Shown here piece after piece: positions 19,986 through 29,995 of a stretch of DNA of 64,000 nucleotides. The stretch comes from Sulfurisoma sp963709555 (lineage in GTDB: Bacteria > Pseudomonadota > Gammaproteobacteria > Burkholderiales > Rhodocyclaceae). The stretch spans positions 154,313-218,312 of the forward strand of contig CAVPWR010000006.1 in assembly GCA_963709555.1 (NCBI GenBank). Direction: 5' to 3'. A model generated the notes under the pieces. That model did not search any database and was not told the DNA's origin. It worked only from the letters and a program-made list of their open reading frames with translations. Every line of letters starts with the position of its first letter. The first letter of the stretch is position 1. Position numbers and translations under genes: made by a program.

Positions 19986-21218
19986 TCAAAAATTCTTCAC
20001 GAACCAGGAACGCATGCGTTCCAGCACCTGCTTGAAATTCCGCGGGCTCTGCACCTTGAGCCCGCGCTGTTTTTGGGTCAGCCCCTCGAGCAGCAGCCCC
20101 ATCGCCGTCGAATGGCGCGGCCCCTTGACGAAGTCGCGCAGGTTGCCGTCGTAGTGCGGCACGCCCAGCTTCACCGTGTTGTGGAAGATCTCCTCGCCAA
20201 GGTCGATCATCCCCGGCATCTGCGCCGAGCCGCCGGTGAGCACGACGCCGGCGCGCAGCAGCCGCTCGTAGCCGCTCCTGACCAGTTCCTCCTGCACCTT
20301 GAGGAAGATTTCCTCGATGCGCGGCTGGATGAAGCCGGCCAGCGCCTGGCGCGACAGCTGCGTCGCCGGCCGGTCGCCGACGCCGGGCACCTCGATCATC
20401 TGCTCGGGATCGGCGATCTGCTGCAGCGCCACGCCCCACTTTTCCTTGATCTCCTCGGCGTCCGGCGTCGAGGTGCGCAGGGCGATGCCGATGTCGGCCG
20501 TGATCTGGTCGCCGGCGATGGGAATCACCGCGGTGTGGCGGATGGCGCCCTGCGAGAAGATGGCGACGTCGGTGGTGCCGCCGCCGATGTCGACCAGGCA
20601 GACGCCGACATCGCGCTCGTCCTCGGTCAGCACGGCATGGCCCGAGGCCAGCGGTTGCAGCACCAGGTCGACCACTTCGAGGCCGCAGCGATGCACGCAC
20701 TTGACGATGTTCTGCACGGCGGTGACGGCGCCGGTGACGATATGCACCTTGACGTCGAGGCGCTTGGCATCCATGCCGATCGGCTCGCGCACGCCGTCCT
20801 GGCCGTCGACGATGAACTCCTGCACCAGGGTGTGGAGGATCTGGTCGTCGGCCGATATCGGCGTGGCGTTGGCGGCCTCGATGGCGCGCTCGACGTCGAA
20901 CTGCGTGACCTCCTTGTCGCGCACCACGGCCATGCCGCTGGAGTCCTTGCTCTTGATGTGGCTGCCGGCGATGCCGGTATACACTTCCTTGACCTTGCAG
21001 CCGGCCATCAGCTCGACTTCCTCGATGGCGCGCGAGATGGCGTTGACGGTCTCCTCGATATTCACCACCACGCCGCGGCGCAGGCCGCGCGACTGCTGGC
21101 TGCCGAGGCCGAGGATGACCAGCTGGCCCTCGGCATTGACCTCGGCGACGATGGCGACGATCTTCGAGGTGCCGATGTCGAGGCCGACGATCAGATCGCG
21201 TTTGGGTTCCTTGCTCAT
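19986..21218 (-). CDS. ftsA: Cell division protein FtsA
   Basis: 410 residues, actin-like ATPase tethering FtsZ to the membrane. LIVGLDIGTSKIVAIVAEV (phosphate 1), LVDIGGGTTDVAIFSQG (phosphate 2) and VLTGGSAQMPGM (adenosine motif) are present. The C terminus ends in an amphipathic VLERMRSWFVKNF, the usual membrane-binding helix. The ATG at 21218 follows ftsQ by 10 bases. No frameshift. Confidence 0.97.
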   Translation of the reverse strand: MSKEPKRDLIVGLDIGTSKIVAIVAEVNAEGQLVILGLGSQQSRGLRRGVVVNIEETVNAISRAIEEVELMAGCKVKEVYTGIAGSHIKSKDSSGMAVVRDKEVTQFDVERAIEAANATPISADDQILHTLVQEFIVDGQDGVREPIGMDAKRLDVKVHIVTGAVTAVQNIVKCVHRCGLEVVDLVLQPLASGHAVLTEDERDVGVCLVDIGGGTTDVAIFSQGAIRHTAVIPIAGDQITADIGIALRTSTPDAEEIKEKWGVALQQIADPEQMIEVPGVGDRPATQLSRQALAGFIQPRIEEIFLKVQEELVRSGYERLLRAGVVLTGGSAQMPGMIDLGEEIFHNTVKLGVPHYDGNLRDFVKGPRHSTAMGLLLEGLTQKQRGLKVQSPRNFKQVLERMRSWFVKNF

Positions 21219-21228
21219 TGTTCTTTAC

Positions 21229-22014
21229 TCATGAGGCACTCTTCTTGTCCGGCTGCCCCAGTCGCAGCGCGAAGCCGTTGGGGTAGCGCATGTCAACAGC
21301 GGCGACCGGCACCCGGGCCTTGTCGCGGGCGGTGGCGTAGTGCGTGGCGAAGCGGTCGAGGCGTTCGGCCAGCGGTTGCCTGGGCTGGTCGCGGCCGAGG
21401 TCGAGCAGCACGCCGTCATCGAGCCGGACCTGCCAGGCTTCGCGCGCCGTCAGGGTCAGCGCCACGGGCTTGCGCTGGATTTTCGCCAGGCGCGAGTCGA
21501 ACTCGCGATAGCGCTCGAGCATCGCGGCGGACGAGCCTTCGGGTCCGCTGAACACCGGCAGCTCGTCACCACTGGCTGCCGCAAAGACCTCGCCGCGCGT
21601 ATTGACCAGGCGCGGCTCGCCGTCGGGCCTTGACCAGCGCGCCACGGCAACGTGCTCCTCGACCGCCAGTTCCAGCGCATGCGGCCACTGCCGGCGCAAT
21701 TCCGCCCGGCGCACCCAGGGCAGCTTCTCGAAGGCGCCGCGTGCCTCGTCGAGGTTCACGCTCAGCAGATTGCCCGCCAGCGCGGAGCGCGCGGCATGCT
21801 CGATCTGGGCGCGGCTGACACGCTCGATCTCGCCGACCACCACCAGTTCGCGCAGCGGATAGAAGGGCAGGCGCTGCACGCCGGTCATCGCCGCCCAGGC
21901 CAGAACGGCAATGCCGAAGACGAACAGCAGGTCGGCGGCCAGATTGAGCAGCTGCGGGCGGTCCCAGAATCCCGCGGTCTCCTGTGGCCGGCGATTGCGC
22001 TCCGGCCTAGCCAC
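21229..22014 (-). CDS. ftsQ: Cell division protein FtsQ
   Basis: ~261 residues. A short cytoplasmic basic N terminus and one membrane segment (LAADLLFVFGIAVLAWAAM) precede the POTRA domain (LPFYPLRELVVVGEIERVSRAQIEHAARSALAGNLLSVNLD) and the beta domain. FtsQ bridges the early and late divisome. I place the start at GTG 22014, which overlaps the ddl stop, because a start further upstream would run deep into ddl; the frame remains open to 22071. The arrangement ddl-ftsQ-ftsA-ftsZ is canonical. Confidence 0.92.
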   Translation of the reverse strand: MARPERNRRPQETAGFWDRPQLLNLAADLLFVFGIAVLAWAAMTGVQRLPFYPLRELVVVGEIERVSRAQIEHAARSALAGNLLSVNLDEARGAFEKLPWVRRAELRRQWPHALELAVEEHVAVARWSRPDGEPRLVNTRGEVFAAASGDELPVFSGPEGSSAAMLERYREFDSRLAKIQRKPVALTLTAREAWQVRLDDGVLLDLGRDQPRQPLAERLDRFATHYATARDKARVPVAAVDMRYPNGFALRLGQPDKKSAS

Positions 22015-22924
22015 AGGTCGCCTCCGCCAGAATGCGCACCACCAGTTCCTCGAACTGGATGCCGGCGGCACGCGCCGCCATCGGCACCAGCGAATGATCG
22101 GTCATGCCGGGCGAACTGTTCACCTCGAGGCACCAGGAGTTGCCCTCATGGTCGAGCATGATGTCGACGCGCCCCCAGCCGCGGCCGCCGAGGACGTCGA
22201 AGGCGCGCAGCGCCAGCGCCTGCATCTCTTGCTCCTGCCCGGCGGACAAGCCGCTGGGGATTCGGTACTGTGTATCGTCGCGGTCGTACTTGGCCGCGTA
22301 GTCGTAGAACTCGGTCGCCGGCACGATGCGGATCACCGGCAGGGCCAGGCCCGCCAGGATGCCCACGGTGTATTCGCCGGCATCGACGTAGCGTTCGGCC
22401 AGCACCACCTTGTCGTACTTCGCCGCCAGCTCCCAGGCCTCGCGCAGCTTGCCTGCCTGCTTGACCTTGCTGATGCCGATGCTCGAACCCTCGCAGGCCG
22501 GCTTGACGAACAGGGGCAGGCCGAGCTGCCGCTCGATGGCGGCAAAGTCCGACGCGGCAGCGACGACGACGAAATCCGGCACCGGCACACCGGCCGCGTG
22601 CCACGCCAGCTTGGTGCGCCACTTGTCCATCGCCAGGGCGGAAGCGAGTACGCCGCTGCCGGTGTAGGGCAGCTTCATCAGCTCGAGCGCGCCCTGCAGG
22701 CAGCCGTCCTCGCCGCCGCGACCATGCAGGGCGATGAAGACGCGGTCGAAGTTTTCGTCCTTGAGCGCCGCCAGCGGCTTTGCGGCCGGATCGAAGGCAT
22801 GGGCGTCGACGCCGGCGCGCAGCAGGGCGGCGAGCACCGCCGCGCCGCTCTTGAGCGAAACGGCGCGCTCGGCCGAATCCCCGCCGAACATCACGGCAAC
22901 CTTGCCGAAATCGTGGCGCTTCAA
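22007..22924 (-). CDS. ddl: D-alanine--D-alanine ligase
   Basis: 305 residues, ATP-grasp ligase making the D-Ala-D-Ala dipeptide for peptidoglycan. KVAVMFGGDSAERAVSLKSG, HGRGGEDGCLQGALELM, FVKPACEGSSIGISKV, VVLAERYVDAGEYTVGIL and WCLEVNSSPGMTDHSLVP are present. The start codon is TTG (22924-22922), overlapping the murB stop as TTGA, so translation is coupled. No frameshift. Confidence 0.95.
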   Translation of the reverse strand: MKRHDFGKVAVMFGGDSAERAVSLKSGAAVLAALLRAGVDAHAFDPAAKPLAALKDENFDRVFIALHGRGGEDGCLQGALELMKLPYTGSGVLASALAMDKWRTKLAWHAAGVPVPDFVVVAAASDFAAIERQLGLPLFVKPACEGSSIGISKVKQAGKLREAWELAAKYDKVVLAERYVDAGEYTVGILAGLALPVIRIVPATEFYDYAAKYDRDDTQYRIPSGLSAGQEQEMQALALRAFDVLGGRGWGRVDIMLDHEGNSWCLEVNSSPGMTDHSLVPMAARAAGIQFEELVVRILAEATCG

Positions 22925-23811
22925 GGGTTTACCCCCACGATGCGAACCTCGCGAACCAATTCGATGCCGAACATATCCTTCACGCGCGCCTGAACCTGGC
23001 CAATAAGCGTTTCTATCTCGGCGGCGGTGGCGCTGCCGTCCGGATTAACGATGAAATTCGCATGCTTTTCGGACACGCGCGCGCCACCGATGGCCGTTCC
23101 CTTCAAGCCTGCCGCCTCGATGAGTCGCGCCGCATGATCGTTGGGCGGATTGCGGAACACCGAGCCGGCGTTGGGCAGCTGCAGCGGCTGGGTGGCGATG
23201 CGCTTCTCCAGCAGCTCGGTGATGCGCGCGCGCGAAGCCGCACCGTCCCCTGCGGGCAAGCGCAACCAGGCGGCGACGAAGATCTCGTCGGTGGCCCGTT
23301 TGAGTCCGACATGGCGGTAGCCGATGGCGAAATCGTCCGGCGTGCGCTCAATCAGCACGCCACGGCGGTCGAGCATCAGCACGCGTTCGACATAGTTCCA
23401 GGTCTCGCCACCGTAGCAGCCGGCGTTCATGGCCAGTGCCCCGCCCATCGTTCCCGGAATGCCGGCGAGGAATTCGGCGCCGGTAAGGTCGTGGTTGGCG
23501 GCGAAGCGCGCCACTTTGGGAGAGGCCACGCCGGCTTCGACGTAGATCGTGCCGTCGGCTTCGAGACGCAAGGTTTTCAGCGCGCCGTGGGTGAATACCA
23601 CCGTGCCGTCGAAGCCGCCGTCGCGCACCAGCAGGTTCGAGCCGAGCCCGACCGTCATCACGGGCTCGTCGTGGCGCAGCGTGGCGAAGAAGGCGGCGAG
23701 ATCGGCGAGGTTCACCGGCGTGTAGGCGCGCACGGCGGCACCACCGGCGCGCCACGAGACATGCCCAGCCATTGGCTCGTTCTCACTCAGTTCGCCGCAC
23801 CATTCAGCCAT
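22921..23811 (-). CDS. murB: UDP-N-acetylenolpyruvoylglucosamine reductase
   Basis: ~296 residues, FAD-dependent reductase forming UDP-MurNAc. VGLGSNLLVRDGGFDG and GIPGTMGGALAMNAGCYGGE (FAD binding), GYRHVGLK, LPNAGSVFRNPPND (Ser proton donor) and GGARVSEKHANFIVN are conserved. The chosen start at ATG 23811 (MAEWCGELSENEP) overlaps the murC stop; an internal ATG gives MAGHVSW and is also plausible. No frameshift. Confidence 0.94.
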   Translation of the reverse strand: MAEWCGELSENEPMAGHVSWRAGGAAVRAYTPVNLADLAAFFATLRHDEPVMTVGLGSNLLVRDGGFDGTVVFTHGALKTLRLEADGTIYVEAGVASPKVARFAANHDLTGAEFLAGIPGTMGGALAMNAGCYGGETWNYVERVLMLDRRGVLIERTPDDFAIGYRHVGLKRATDEIFVAAWLRLPAGDGAASRARITELLEKRIATQPLQLPNAGSVFRNPPNDHAARLIEAAGLKGTAIGGARVSEKHANFIVNPDGSATAAEIETLIGQVQARVKDMFGIELVREVRIVGVNP

Positions 23812-25196
23812 TGGCCAGCTTTCCGGGCACCGCCCCGATCGAGCCGGCACCCATGGTGATGACGACGTCGCCGTCGCGCGCGGCGGCGAGGATGGCCGCC
23901 GGCATCGCCGCGATGTCCTCGACGAACACCGGTTCGGTCTGCCCGGCGACACGGATGGCGCGGGCCAGGGTGCGGCCGTCGGCGGCGACGATGGGCGCCT
24001 CCCCGGCGGCATAGACCTCGGCCAGCAGCAGTGCGTCGACGCCGGCGAGCACCTTGACGAAATCCTCGAAGCAGTCGCGGGTGCGGGTGTAGCGGTGCGG
24101 CTGGAAGGCCAGCACCAGGCGGCGGCCGGGGAAGGCGCCGCGCGCCGCGGCGATGGTGGCCGCCATCTCGACCGGGTGGTGGCCGTAGTCGTCGATCAGG
24201 GTGAAGTGGCCGCCGTCCTTTGCCGCAATCTCGCCATAGCGCTGGAAGCGGCGGCCGACGCCCTTGAACTCGGCCAGCGCCTTGACGATCGCCGTGTCGC
24301 CAACGCCGACTTCCGTGGCGACGGCGATGGCGGCCAGCGCGTTGAGCACGTTGTGGCGGCCCGGCAGGTTGAGCGTGACGGCCAGGCGCGACACCGTGCC
24401 ATTGGTGCGGACGCAGTCGAATTTCATGGCGCCGCCGTCGGCCACGATGTTTTCGGCGCGGAAGTTGGCGGGTTCGTCGATGCCATAGGTCACCACCTGC
24501 TTGGCCACGCGCGGCAGGATCTCGCGCACATTCGGCATCGTCGGCGCAGAGCACGGCCACGCCGTAGAACGGCAGGCGGTGGAGGAAGTCGATGAAGGCC
24601 TGCTTGAGCCGGCCGAAGTCGTGGCCGTAGGTCTCCATGTGGTCGGCGTCGATGTTGGTGACCACCGACACCACCGGCGAGAGGAAGAGGAAGGAGGCGT
24701 CCGACTCGTCGGCCTCGGCGACGAGGAACTCGCCGGCGCCGAGCTTGGCATTGGCGCCGGCCGAATTGAGGCGGCCGCCGATGACGAAGGTCGGGTCGAG
24801 CCCGCCCTCGGCCAGGCAACTGGCGACCAGGCTGGTGGTCGTGGTCTTGCCGTGGGTGCCGGCGATGGCGATGCCCTGCTTGAAGCGCATCAGTTCGGCC
24901 AGCATCTGCGCCCGCGGCACGATGGGCAGATGGCGGGTGCGGGCGGCGACGCACCTCGGGGTTGTCGTCCTTGACCGCGGTGGACACCACCACGGCATCG
25001 GCGTCCGGCAATATTGCCGGCGGCGTGGCCGATCACCACGCGCACGCCCTGCGCCGCGAGCCGCCGCGTCGTCGCCGACTCGGTGAGATCGGAACCGCGA
25101 GACTTCATAGCCCTGGTTGGCCAGCACCTCGGCGATGCCGCTCATGCCGGAACCGCCGACGCCAATGAAATGGATGCGCCTGACCTTGTGTTTCAT
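23804..25196 (-). CDS. murC: UDP-N-acetylmuramate--L-alanine ligase (four apparent frameshifts)
   Basis: First Mur ligase, adding L-Ala to UDP-MurNAc. From ATG 25196: KVRRIHFIGVGGSGMSGIAEVLANQGYEVS. The sequence then steps through the other frames (GSDLTESATTRRLAAQGVRVVIGHAAGNI; ADAVVVSTAVKDDNPEV) and back to AGTHGKTTTTSLVASCL (P-loop). A last step comes before NVREILPRVAKQVVTYGI, DYGHHPVEMAATI and FQPHRYTRTRDCFEDF. Breaks lie at about 25093-25101, 25004-25009, 24949-24960 and 24533-24540, each consistent with one extra base. Reassembled it is a normal ~463-residue enzyme. ATGA overlap with murG. Confidence 0.92.
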
Positions 25197-26260
25197 CTCG
25201 CTAACTCCTTGCAAGCGTTCGCGACGGCCGCGGTCGCGTCCGGTTTCGCCAGCGACTGGGCTTTTTCCGCCATCTGCAGCAACTGGTCGCGGTTCATGTT
25301 GCGGATCAGCGCCAGCCTCTCCGGCGTCAGTTCGGCCTGCGGCAGCAGGATCGCCGCGCCGGCATTGGCGAGGAAGCGCGCATTGCCGGTCTGGTGATCA
25401 TCGACCGCGTGCGGGAAGGGCACGAGGATGCTGGCGACGCCCGCGGCGGCAAGTTCGGCAATGGTCAGCGCCCCGGCACGGCAGATCACCAGGTCGGCCC
25501 AGCCGTAGGCCCCCGCCATGTCCTCGATGAAGGGCACCAGGTTCGCCGTGACGCCGGCGCGCGAGTAGATTTCGCGCAGGGCATCGATGTGCTTCTCGCC
25601 GGCCTGATGCATCACCTCGGGCCGTTCGCCATGCGGCAGCATTGCCAGTGCCTGCGGCACGGTCTCGTTGAGCGCAGCGGCGCCGAGGCTGCCGCCGACG
25701 ACCAGCAGGTGCAGCGGCTCGCCGCGCTCCTGGCGCCCGCGATAGCGAAAACTCGGCGCTGGCAGCACGGTGATTTCGGCACGCACGGGATTGCCGACCC
25801 AGCTGCCCTTTTTCAGCACGGCGGGGAAGCCGCTGAGGATGCGATCGGCCACACCGGCCAACACGCGGTTGGCCAGCCCCGCCACCGAGTTCTGCTCGTG
25901 CAGAACCAGCGGTATCCCCTTCAACGCCGCCATCATGCCGCCGGGAAAAGTGACGAAGCCGCCCATGCCGAGCACGACATCCGGACGGATGCGCTTGAGT
26001 TCGGCCAGCGCCTGGACAAAGCCGCGCAGCAGGTTGAAGGGCAGCAGCAGCTTGCGCAGGATGCCCTTGCCGCGCAGCGCGGCGAAGCGCACCCAGGCCG
26101 TCTCGTAGCCGCGGCCGGGCACCAGCTTCGCCTCCATGCCGTCCGGATTGCCCATCCAGACCACGCGCCAGCCCTGCTCGCGCAGAAGATCGGCCACCGC
26201 GAGGCCCGGAAAGATATGCCCGCCTGTGCCGCCCGCCATGACGAGGAGGGTCTTGCTCAT
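25193..26260 (-). CDS. murG: UDP-GlcNAc:lipid I N-acetylglucosaminyltransferase MurG
   Basis: 355 residues, GT28 enzyme making lipid II on the inner face of the membrane. LLVMAGGTGGHIFPGLAVA, VLGMGGFVTFPGG, LVLHEQNSVAGLANRVL, LVVGGSLGAAALN and VICRAGALTIAELAAAGVASILVPFPHAVDDHQ are typical. ATGA overlaps with both neighbours show tight coupling to ftsW and murC. No frameshift. A partial match to the 17-mer (two mismatches, near 25748-25765) falls in the gene and may be chance. Confidence 0.96.
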   Translation of the reverse strand: MSKTLLVMAGGTGGHIFPGLAVADLLREQGWRVVWMGNPDGMEAKLVPGRGYETAWVRFAALRGKGILRKLLLPFNLLRGFVQALAELKRIRPDVVLGMGGFVTFPGGMMAALKGIPLVLHEQNSVAGLANRVLAGVADRILSGFPAVLKKGSWVGNPVRAEITVLPAPSFRYRGRQERGEPLHLLVVGGSLGAAALNETVPQALAMLPHGERPEVMHQAGEKHIDALREIYSRAGVTANLVPFIEDMAGAYGWADLVICRAGALTIAELAAAGVASILVPFPHAVDDHQTGNARFLANAGAAILLPQAELTPERLALIRNMNRDQLLQMAEKAQSLAKPDATAAVANACKELAR

Positions 26261-27440
26261 ACGGAGACACCCCGCATGAGTTGCCTGATTCTCGCCAGTT
26301 GTCCACCCTGAGCAGCACCGCCAGCGCGATGCAGTTGGCCAGGATGCCCGAGCCGCCGAAGCTCATCAGCGGCAGCGTCAGGCCCTTGGTCGGCAGCAGG
26401 CCCATGTTCACGCCCATGTTGATGAAGGACTGCACGCCGATCCAGATGCCGACGCCCTGCGCGGCAAGGCCGGCGAAGACGCGATCGAGCATCAGCGACT
26501 GGCGGCCGATGGCGAAGGCGCGCTGCACCACCAGCGCGAACATGACGACCACGGCAAGGACGCCGAAGAAGCCCAGTTCCTCCGCGATCACGGCCAGCAG
26601 GAAGTCGGTGTGCGCCTCGGGCAGGTAGAACAGCTTCTCGACGCTGGCGCCGATGCCGACGCCGAACCACTCGCCGCGGCCGAAGGCGATCAGCGCGTGC
26701 GACAGCTGGTAGCCCTTGCCGTACGCATCCTTCCACGGGTCCATGTAGCTGGTGATGCGCTCCAGGCGATAGGGCGAGATCAGGATCAGCACGACGAAGG
26801 CGGCGGCCATGCCGACGATGAGGACGGCGAACAGCCGCGCGTTGATGCCGCCGAGGAAGAGGATGCCGAAGGCGATGGCGACGATGACGACGAAGGCGCC
26901 GAAGTCGGGCTCGCGCAGCAGCAGCGCACCGACCAGCACCATGACCAGGAACATCGGCACGAAGCCGCGACGGAAGGAGCCCATCTCGGCCAGTTTGCGC
27001 GTCGTGTAGTCGGCGGCGTAGAGCACGACGAACAGCTTCATCAGCTCCGACGGCTGGAGGTTGACCGGCCCCAGCGGCAGCCAGCGCTGCGCGCCATTGA
27101 CCGAGCGACCGACGTGGGGGATCAGCACGATCACCAGCAACGCGACGCCCGCCATGAACAGCCACGGCGCGGCCTGCTGCCACAGGCGCAGCGGAATCTG
27201 GAAGGCGGCCACGCCGGCGACGAGGCCGATGGCGAGGAAGATGCCGTGGCGCACCAGGAAGTAGCTGGCCTGGTTGCCGGTGAAGCGGCTGCCCTCGGCC
27301 GTGGCGATCGAGGCCGAATAGACCATGACCAGGCCGAGCATCAGCAGGCCCAGCGCCGGCCACAGCAGCAGCGGGTCGAGCTCGGCCGGCGCGCCCTGCG
27401 CCAGCAGAGGTCGGCGGTTGGAAGTGAACACGGCACTCAT
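26257..27440 (-). CDS. ftsW: Lipid II polymerase FtsW, SEDS family (frameshift at the extreme C terminus)
   Basis: ~394 residues, about ten membrane segments. SEDS glycosyltransferase of the divisome, working with FtsI. LVMVYSASIATAE, VNGAQRWLPLGPVNLQPSELMKLFVVLYAADY, EPDFGAFVV, GKGYQLSHALIAFGRGEWFGVGIG and MGLLPTKGLTLPLMSFGGSGI are conserved. The long frame runs past the proper end. The expected tail, RQLMRGVSV with stop at 26257-26259 overlapping murG, is in another phase, so an indel lies at about 26297-26312. The start at ATG 27440 overlaps the murD stop. Confidence 0.94.
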
Positions 27441-28826
27441 GATTGCGCCAAACCGTGCACCGCGGCGACGAAGACCTGGGCGCGGTGCTCGTAGTTGCGG
27501 AACATGTCGAAGCTGGCGCAGGCCGGCGACAGCAGCACGGCATCGCCGGCCTGCGCCGGCGCGCGCGGCGACGCCGCACGGCATCGCCATGTCAGTCGCA
27601 GCCTGTACCGGCACGCCGCAGCCGGAGATGGCCTCGGCGATCTTCGGTCCGTCGCGGCCGATCAGCACCGCGGCGCGACCGTGGCGGGCAACGGCGTCCT
27701 TGAGCGGCGCAAAATCCTGTCCCTTGCCGTCGCCACCGAGGATCACCACGACCTTGCACCCCAATCCCTCGAGCGCGGCTACGGTGGCGCCAACGTTGGT
27801 GCCCTTGGAGTCGTCGAAATACGTCACGCCGCCGATCTCGGCCACGCGCTCGACGCGGTGCGGCAGGCCGCGGAACTCGCGCAGCGCCGGCAGCAGCTGC
27901 ACCGGCTTCAGCCCGTCGTTGGCATCGACGGCGGCGCACAGCGCCAGCGCGGCCATGGCATTGGCGGCATTGTGCAGGCCGCTGAGCGGCAGCTGCGACA
28001 CCGGCAGCAGGAACTTGTCGCCCTGCACGATCCAGGGTTCGCCCCGGTTATCGCGCAGGCCGAAGTCGGCGGCATCGCCGGGCGCGTCGAGACCGAAGGT
28101 GATCAGCCGCCGGCCCGGGATCGCCATGCGCTTGACCCGCTCGTCCTGACGGTTGAGTACCTGGACCCCGCTGCCAGCGAAGATGCGCGCCTTGGCCGCG
28201 GCATAGTCGTCGAGGTCGATGTAGCGGTCGAGATGGTCGTCGGAAATGTTGAGCACCGTCGCCGCCTCGGCGTCGAGGCTTTGCAGCGTCTCGAGCTGGA
28301 AACTCGACAGCTCCAGCACCCAGATGTCGGGCAGTTTTCCCGCGTCCTGACAGGCCATCAACGCCGTCAAGGCGGCGGGCGAGATGTTGCCGGCGACGCC
28401 CGTGACCTTGCCGGCGGCTTGGCAGAGGTGGCCGGCAAGCGCCGTGGTCGTGGTCTTGCCGTTGGTGCCGGTGATGGCGATCACGCGGCTATGCTGGCGC
28501 ACGCCCAACGCGCGCAGGCCGTGCGCGAACAGCTCGATCTCGCCGACCACCGGGATGCCCTGGGCGCGGGCGTGGATCAGCACCAGCAGGCCGGGCGAAA
28601 GTCCCGGCGACAGCGCGACGACGTCGATGCCGTCGAGCAGGCTCTTTTCGAATTCGCCCGGGCAAAAGTCGGCGCTGGCGACACGGTGGTTCAGCTCGTC
28701 CAAGTAAGGCGGCGCGGCGCGGGTATCGGCGACGCGCACGCGTGCGCCGTTGCGCCCGCACCACTGCGCCATCGCCAGCCCCGATTCGCCGAGGCCGAGT
28801 ACCAGAACGTGTTTGCCCTTCAGCAT
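27437..28826 (-). CDS. murD: UDP-MurNAc-L-Ala:D-glutamate ligase MurD (frameshift near C terminus)
   Basis: Second Mur ligase. HVLVLGLGESGLAMAQWC, ALSPGLSPG, VIAITGTNGKTTTTALAGHLC (P-loop), ELSSFQLETLQSL, NISDDHLDRY and FDDSKGTNVGATVAALEG are in one frame. The terminal LLSPACASFDMFRNYEHRAQVF is out of phase after an indel at about 27560-27590. It ends at 27437-27439, overlapping the ftsW start. Residues RVASADFC near the N terminus are encoded by an exact copy of the dispersed 17-mer in a region of low family conservation, with no evident length change. Confidence 0.94.
28664..28686 (-). repeat. Dispersed 17-mer copy inside murD
   Basis: Exact core (28664-28680, minus strand) with the CCGTGT extension, running in the sense direction of murD and read as V-A-S-A-D-F. 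Confidence 0.75.
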
Positions 28827-29995
28827 CAGCGGATCTTCAGGGTGGACAAGCCGAACAGCACCAGCAGGATGGTGATGATCCAGAAACGCACCACCACTTG
28901 CGTCTCCTTCCAGCCGGTCTGTTCGAAATGGTGGTGCAGCGGCGCCATCAGCAGGATGCGCTGGCCGACGCCGTAGCGCTTCTTGGTGTATTTGAACCAG
29001 CCGACCTGCAGCATCACCGACACCGTCTCGGCGACGAAGACCCCGCCCATGATGAAGAAAACGATTTCCTGGCGCGAGATGACCGCCACGGTGCCCAGCG
29101 CCGCGCCCAGCGCCAGCGCGCCGACGTCGCCCATGAACACCTCGGCCGGGTAGGCGTTGAACCAAAGGAAGCCCAGGCCGGCGCCGGCCAGCGCGCCACA
29201 GAACACCGTGAGTTCGCCGGCGCCGGGGATGTAGGGCACCAGCAGGTATTTGGAAAATCCGGCATGGCCGGCGACGTAGGCGAAGATGCCCAACGCCGCG
29301 CCGACCATCACCGTCGGCATGATGGCCAGGCCGTCGAGGCCGTCGGTAAGATTGACCGCGTTGCTGCTGCCGACGATGACCAGATAGGTCAGCAGGATGA
29401 AGCCGAAGACGCCGAGCGGATAGGTGACGCTCTTGAAGAAGGGCAGGATGAGGTCGGCCTTGGCCGGCAGCTCCAGGGTGAAGCCGCTCCCCACCCAGCG
29501 GAAGAACAGCTCCACCACCTTCTCATTGTTGGGCGCCGAAATCGAGAAGGCGATGTAGATGGCGGCGACGATGCCGATCAGCGACTGCCAGAAGAACTTG
29601 GACCGCGCCGAGAGGCCGTCGGGGTTGCGATAGACCACCTTGCGCCAGTCGTCCACCCAGCCGACCGCGCCGTAGCCCAGCGTGACGATCAGCACGATCC
29701 AGACGAAGCGGTTGGAGAGGTCGGCCCACAGCAGCGTGGCGATGCCGAGCGAGATCAGGATCAGCGCGCCGCCCATGGTCGGCGTTCCGGCCTTGACCAG
29801 ATGGGTCTGCGGGCCGTCGTCGCGCACCGACTGGCCGATTTTCTTGGCGGTGAGCCAGCGGATCACCGCCGGACCGGCGATGAACGAAATCGTCAGCGCC
29901 GTCATCGTCGCCAGCACAGCGCGCAGGGTGATGTAGTTGAAGACATTAAAGGCGCGGATGTCCTGGGCGAGCCATTGGAACAACTCAAGCAGCAT
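28826..29995 (-). CDS. mraY: Phospho-MurNAc-pentapeptide translocase MraY
   Basis: 389 residues with about ten membrane segments. Transfers phospho-MurNAc-pentapeptide to undecaprenyl phosphate, giving lipid I. KAGTPTMGGALIL, GWVDDWRKVVYRNPDGLSARSKFFWQ (metal-binding Asp pair), AVNLTDGLDGLA and APLHHHFEQTGWKETQVV (HHH motif) are all present. The stop overlaps murD by one base and the start overlaps the murF 3' end. No frameshift. Confidence 0.97.
   Translation of the reverse strand: MLLELFQWLAQDIRAFNVFNYITLRAVLATMTALTISFIAGPAVIRWLTAKKIGQSVRDDGPQTHLVKAGTPTMGGALILISLGIATLLWADLSNRFVWIVLIVTLGYGAVGWVDDWRKVVYRNPDGLSARSKFFWQSLIGIVAAIYIAFSISAPNNEKVVELFFRWVGSGFTLELPAKADLILPFFKSVTYPLGVFGFILLTYLVIVGSSNAVNLTDGLDGLAIMPTVMVGAALGIFAYVAGHAGFSKYLLVPYIPGAGELTVFCGALAGAGLGFLWFNAYPAEVFMGDVGALALGAALGTVAVISRQEIVFFIMGGVFVAETVSVMLQVGWFKYTKKRYGVGQRILLMAPLHHHFEQTGWKETQVVVRFWIITILLVLFGLSTLKIR

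Noticed and set aside
25747..25766. Additional copy of the dispersed 17-mer in murG
   Set aside because: AAAACTCGGCGCTGGCAG has two mismatches and lacks the usual flanks; it may be chance, so it is not listed as a copy.
25398..29165. Single 1255-codon frame on the minus strand
   Set aside because: It joins murD, ftsW and out-of-frame murG because indels removed the normal stops. The three genes are annotated separately.
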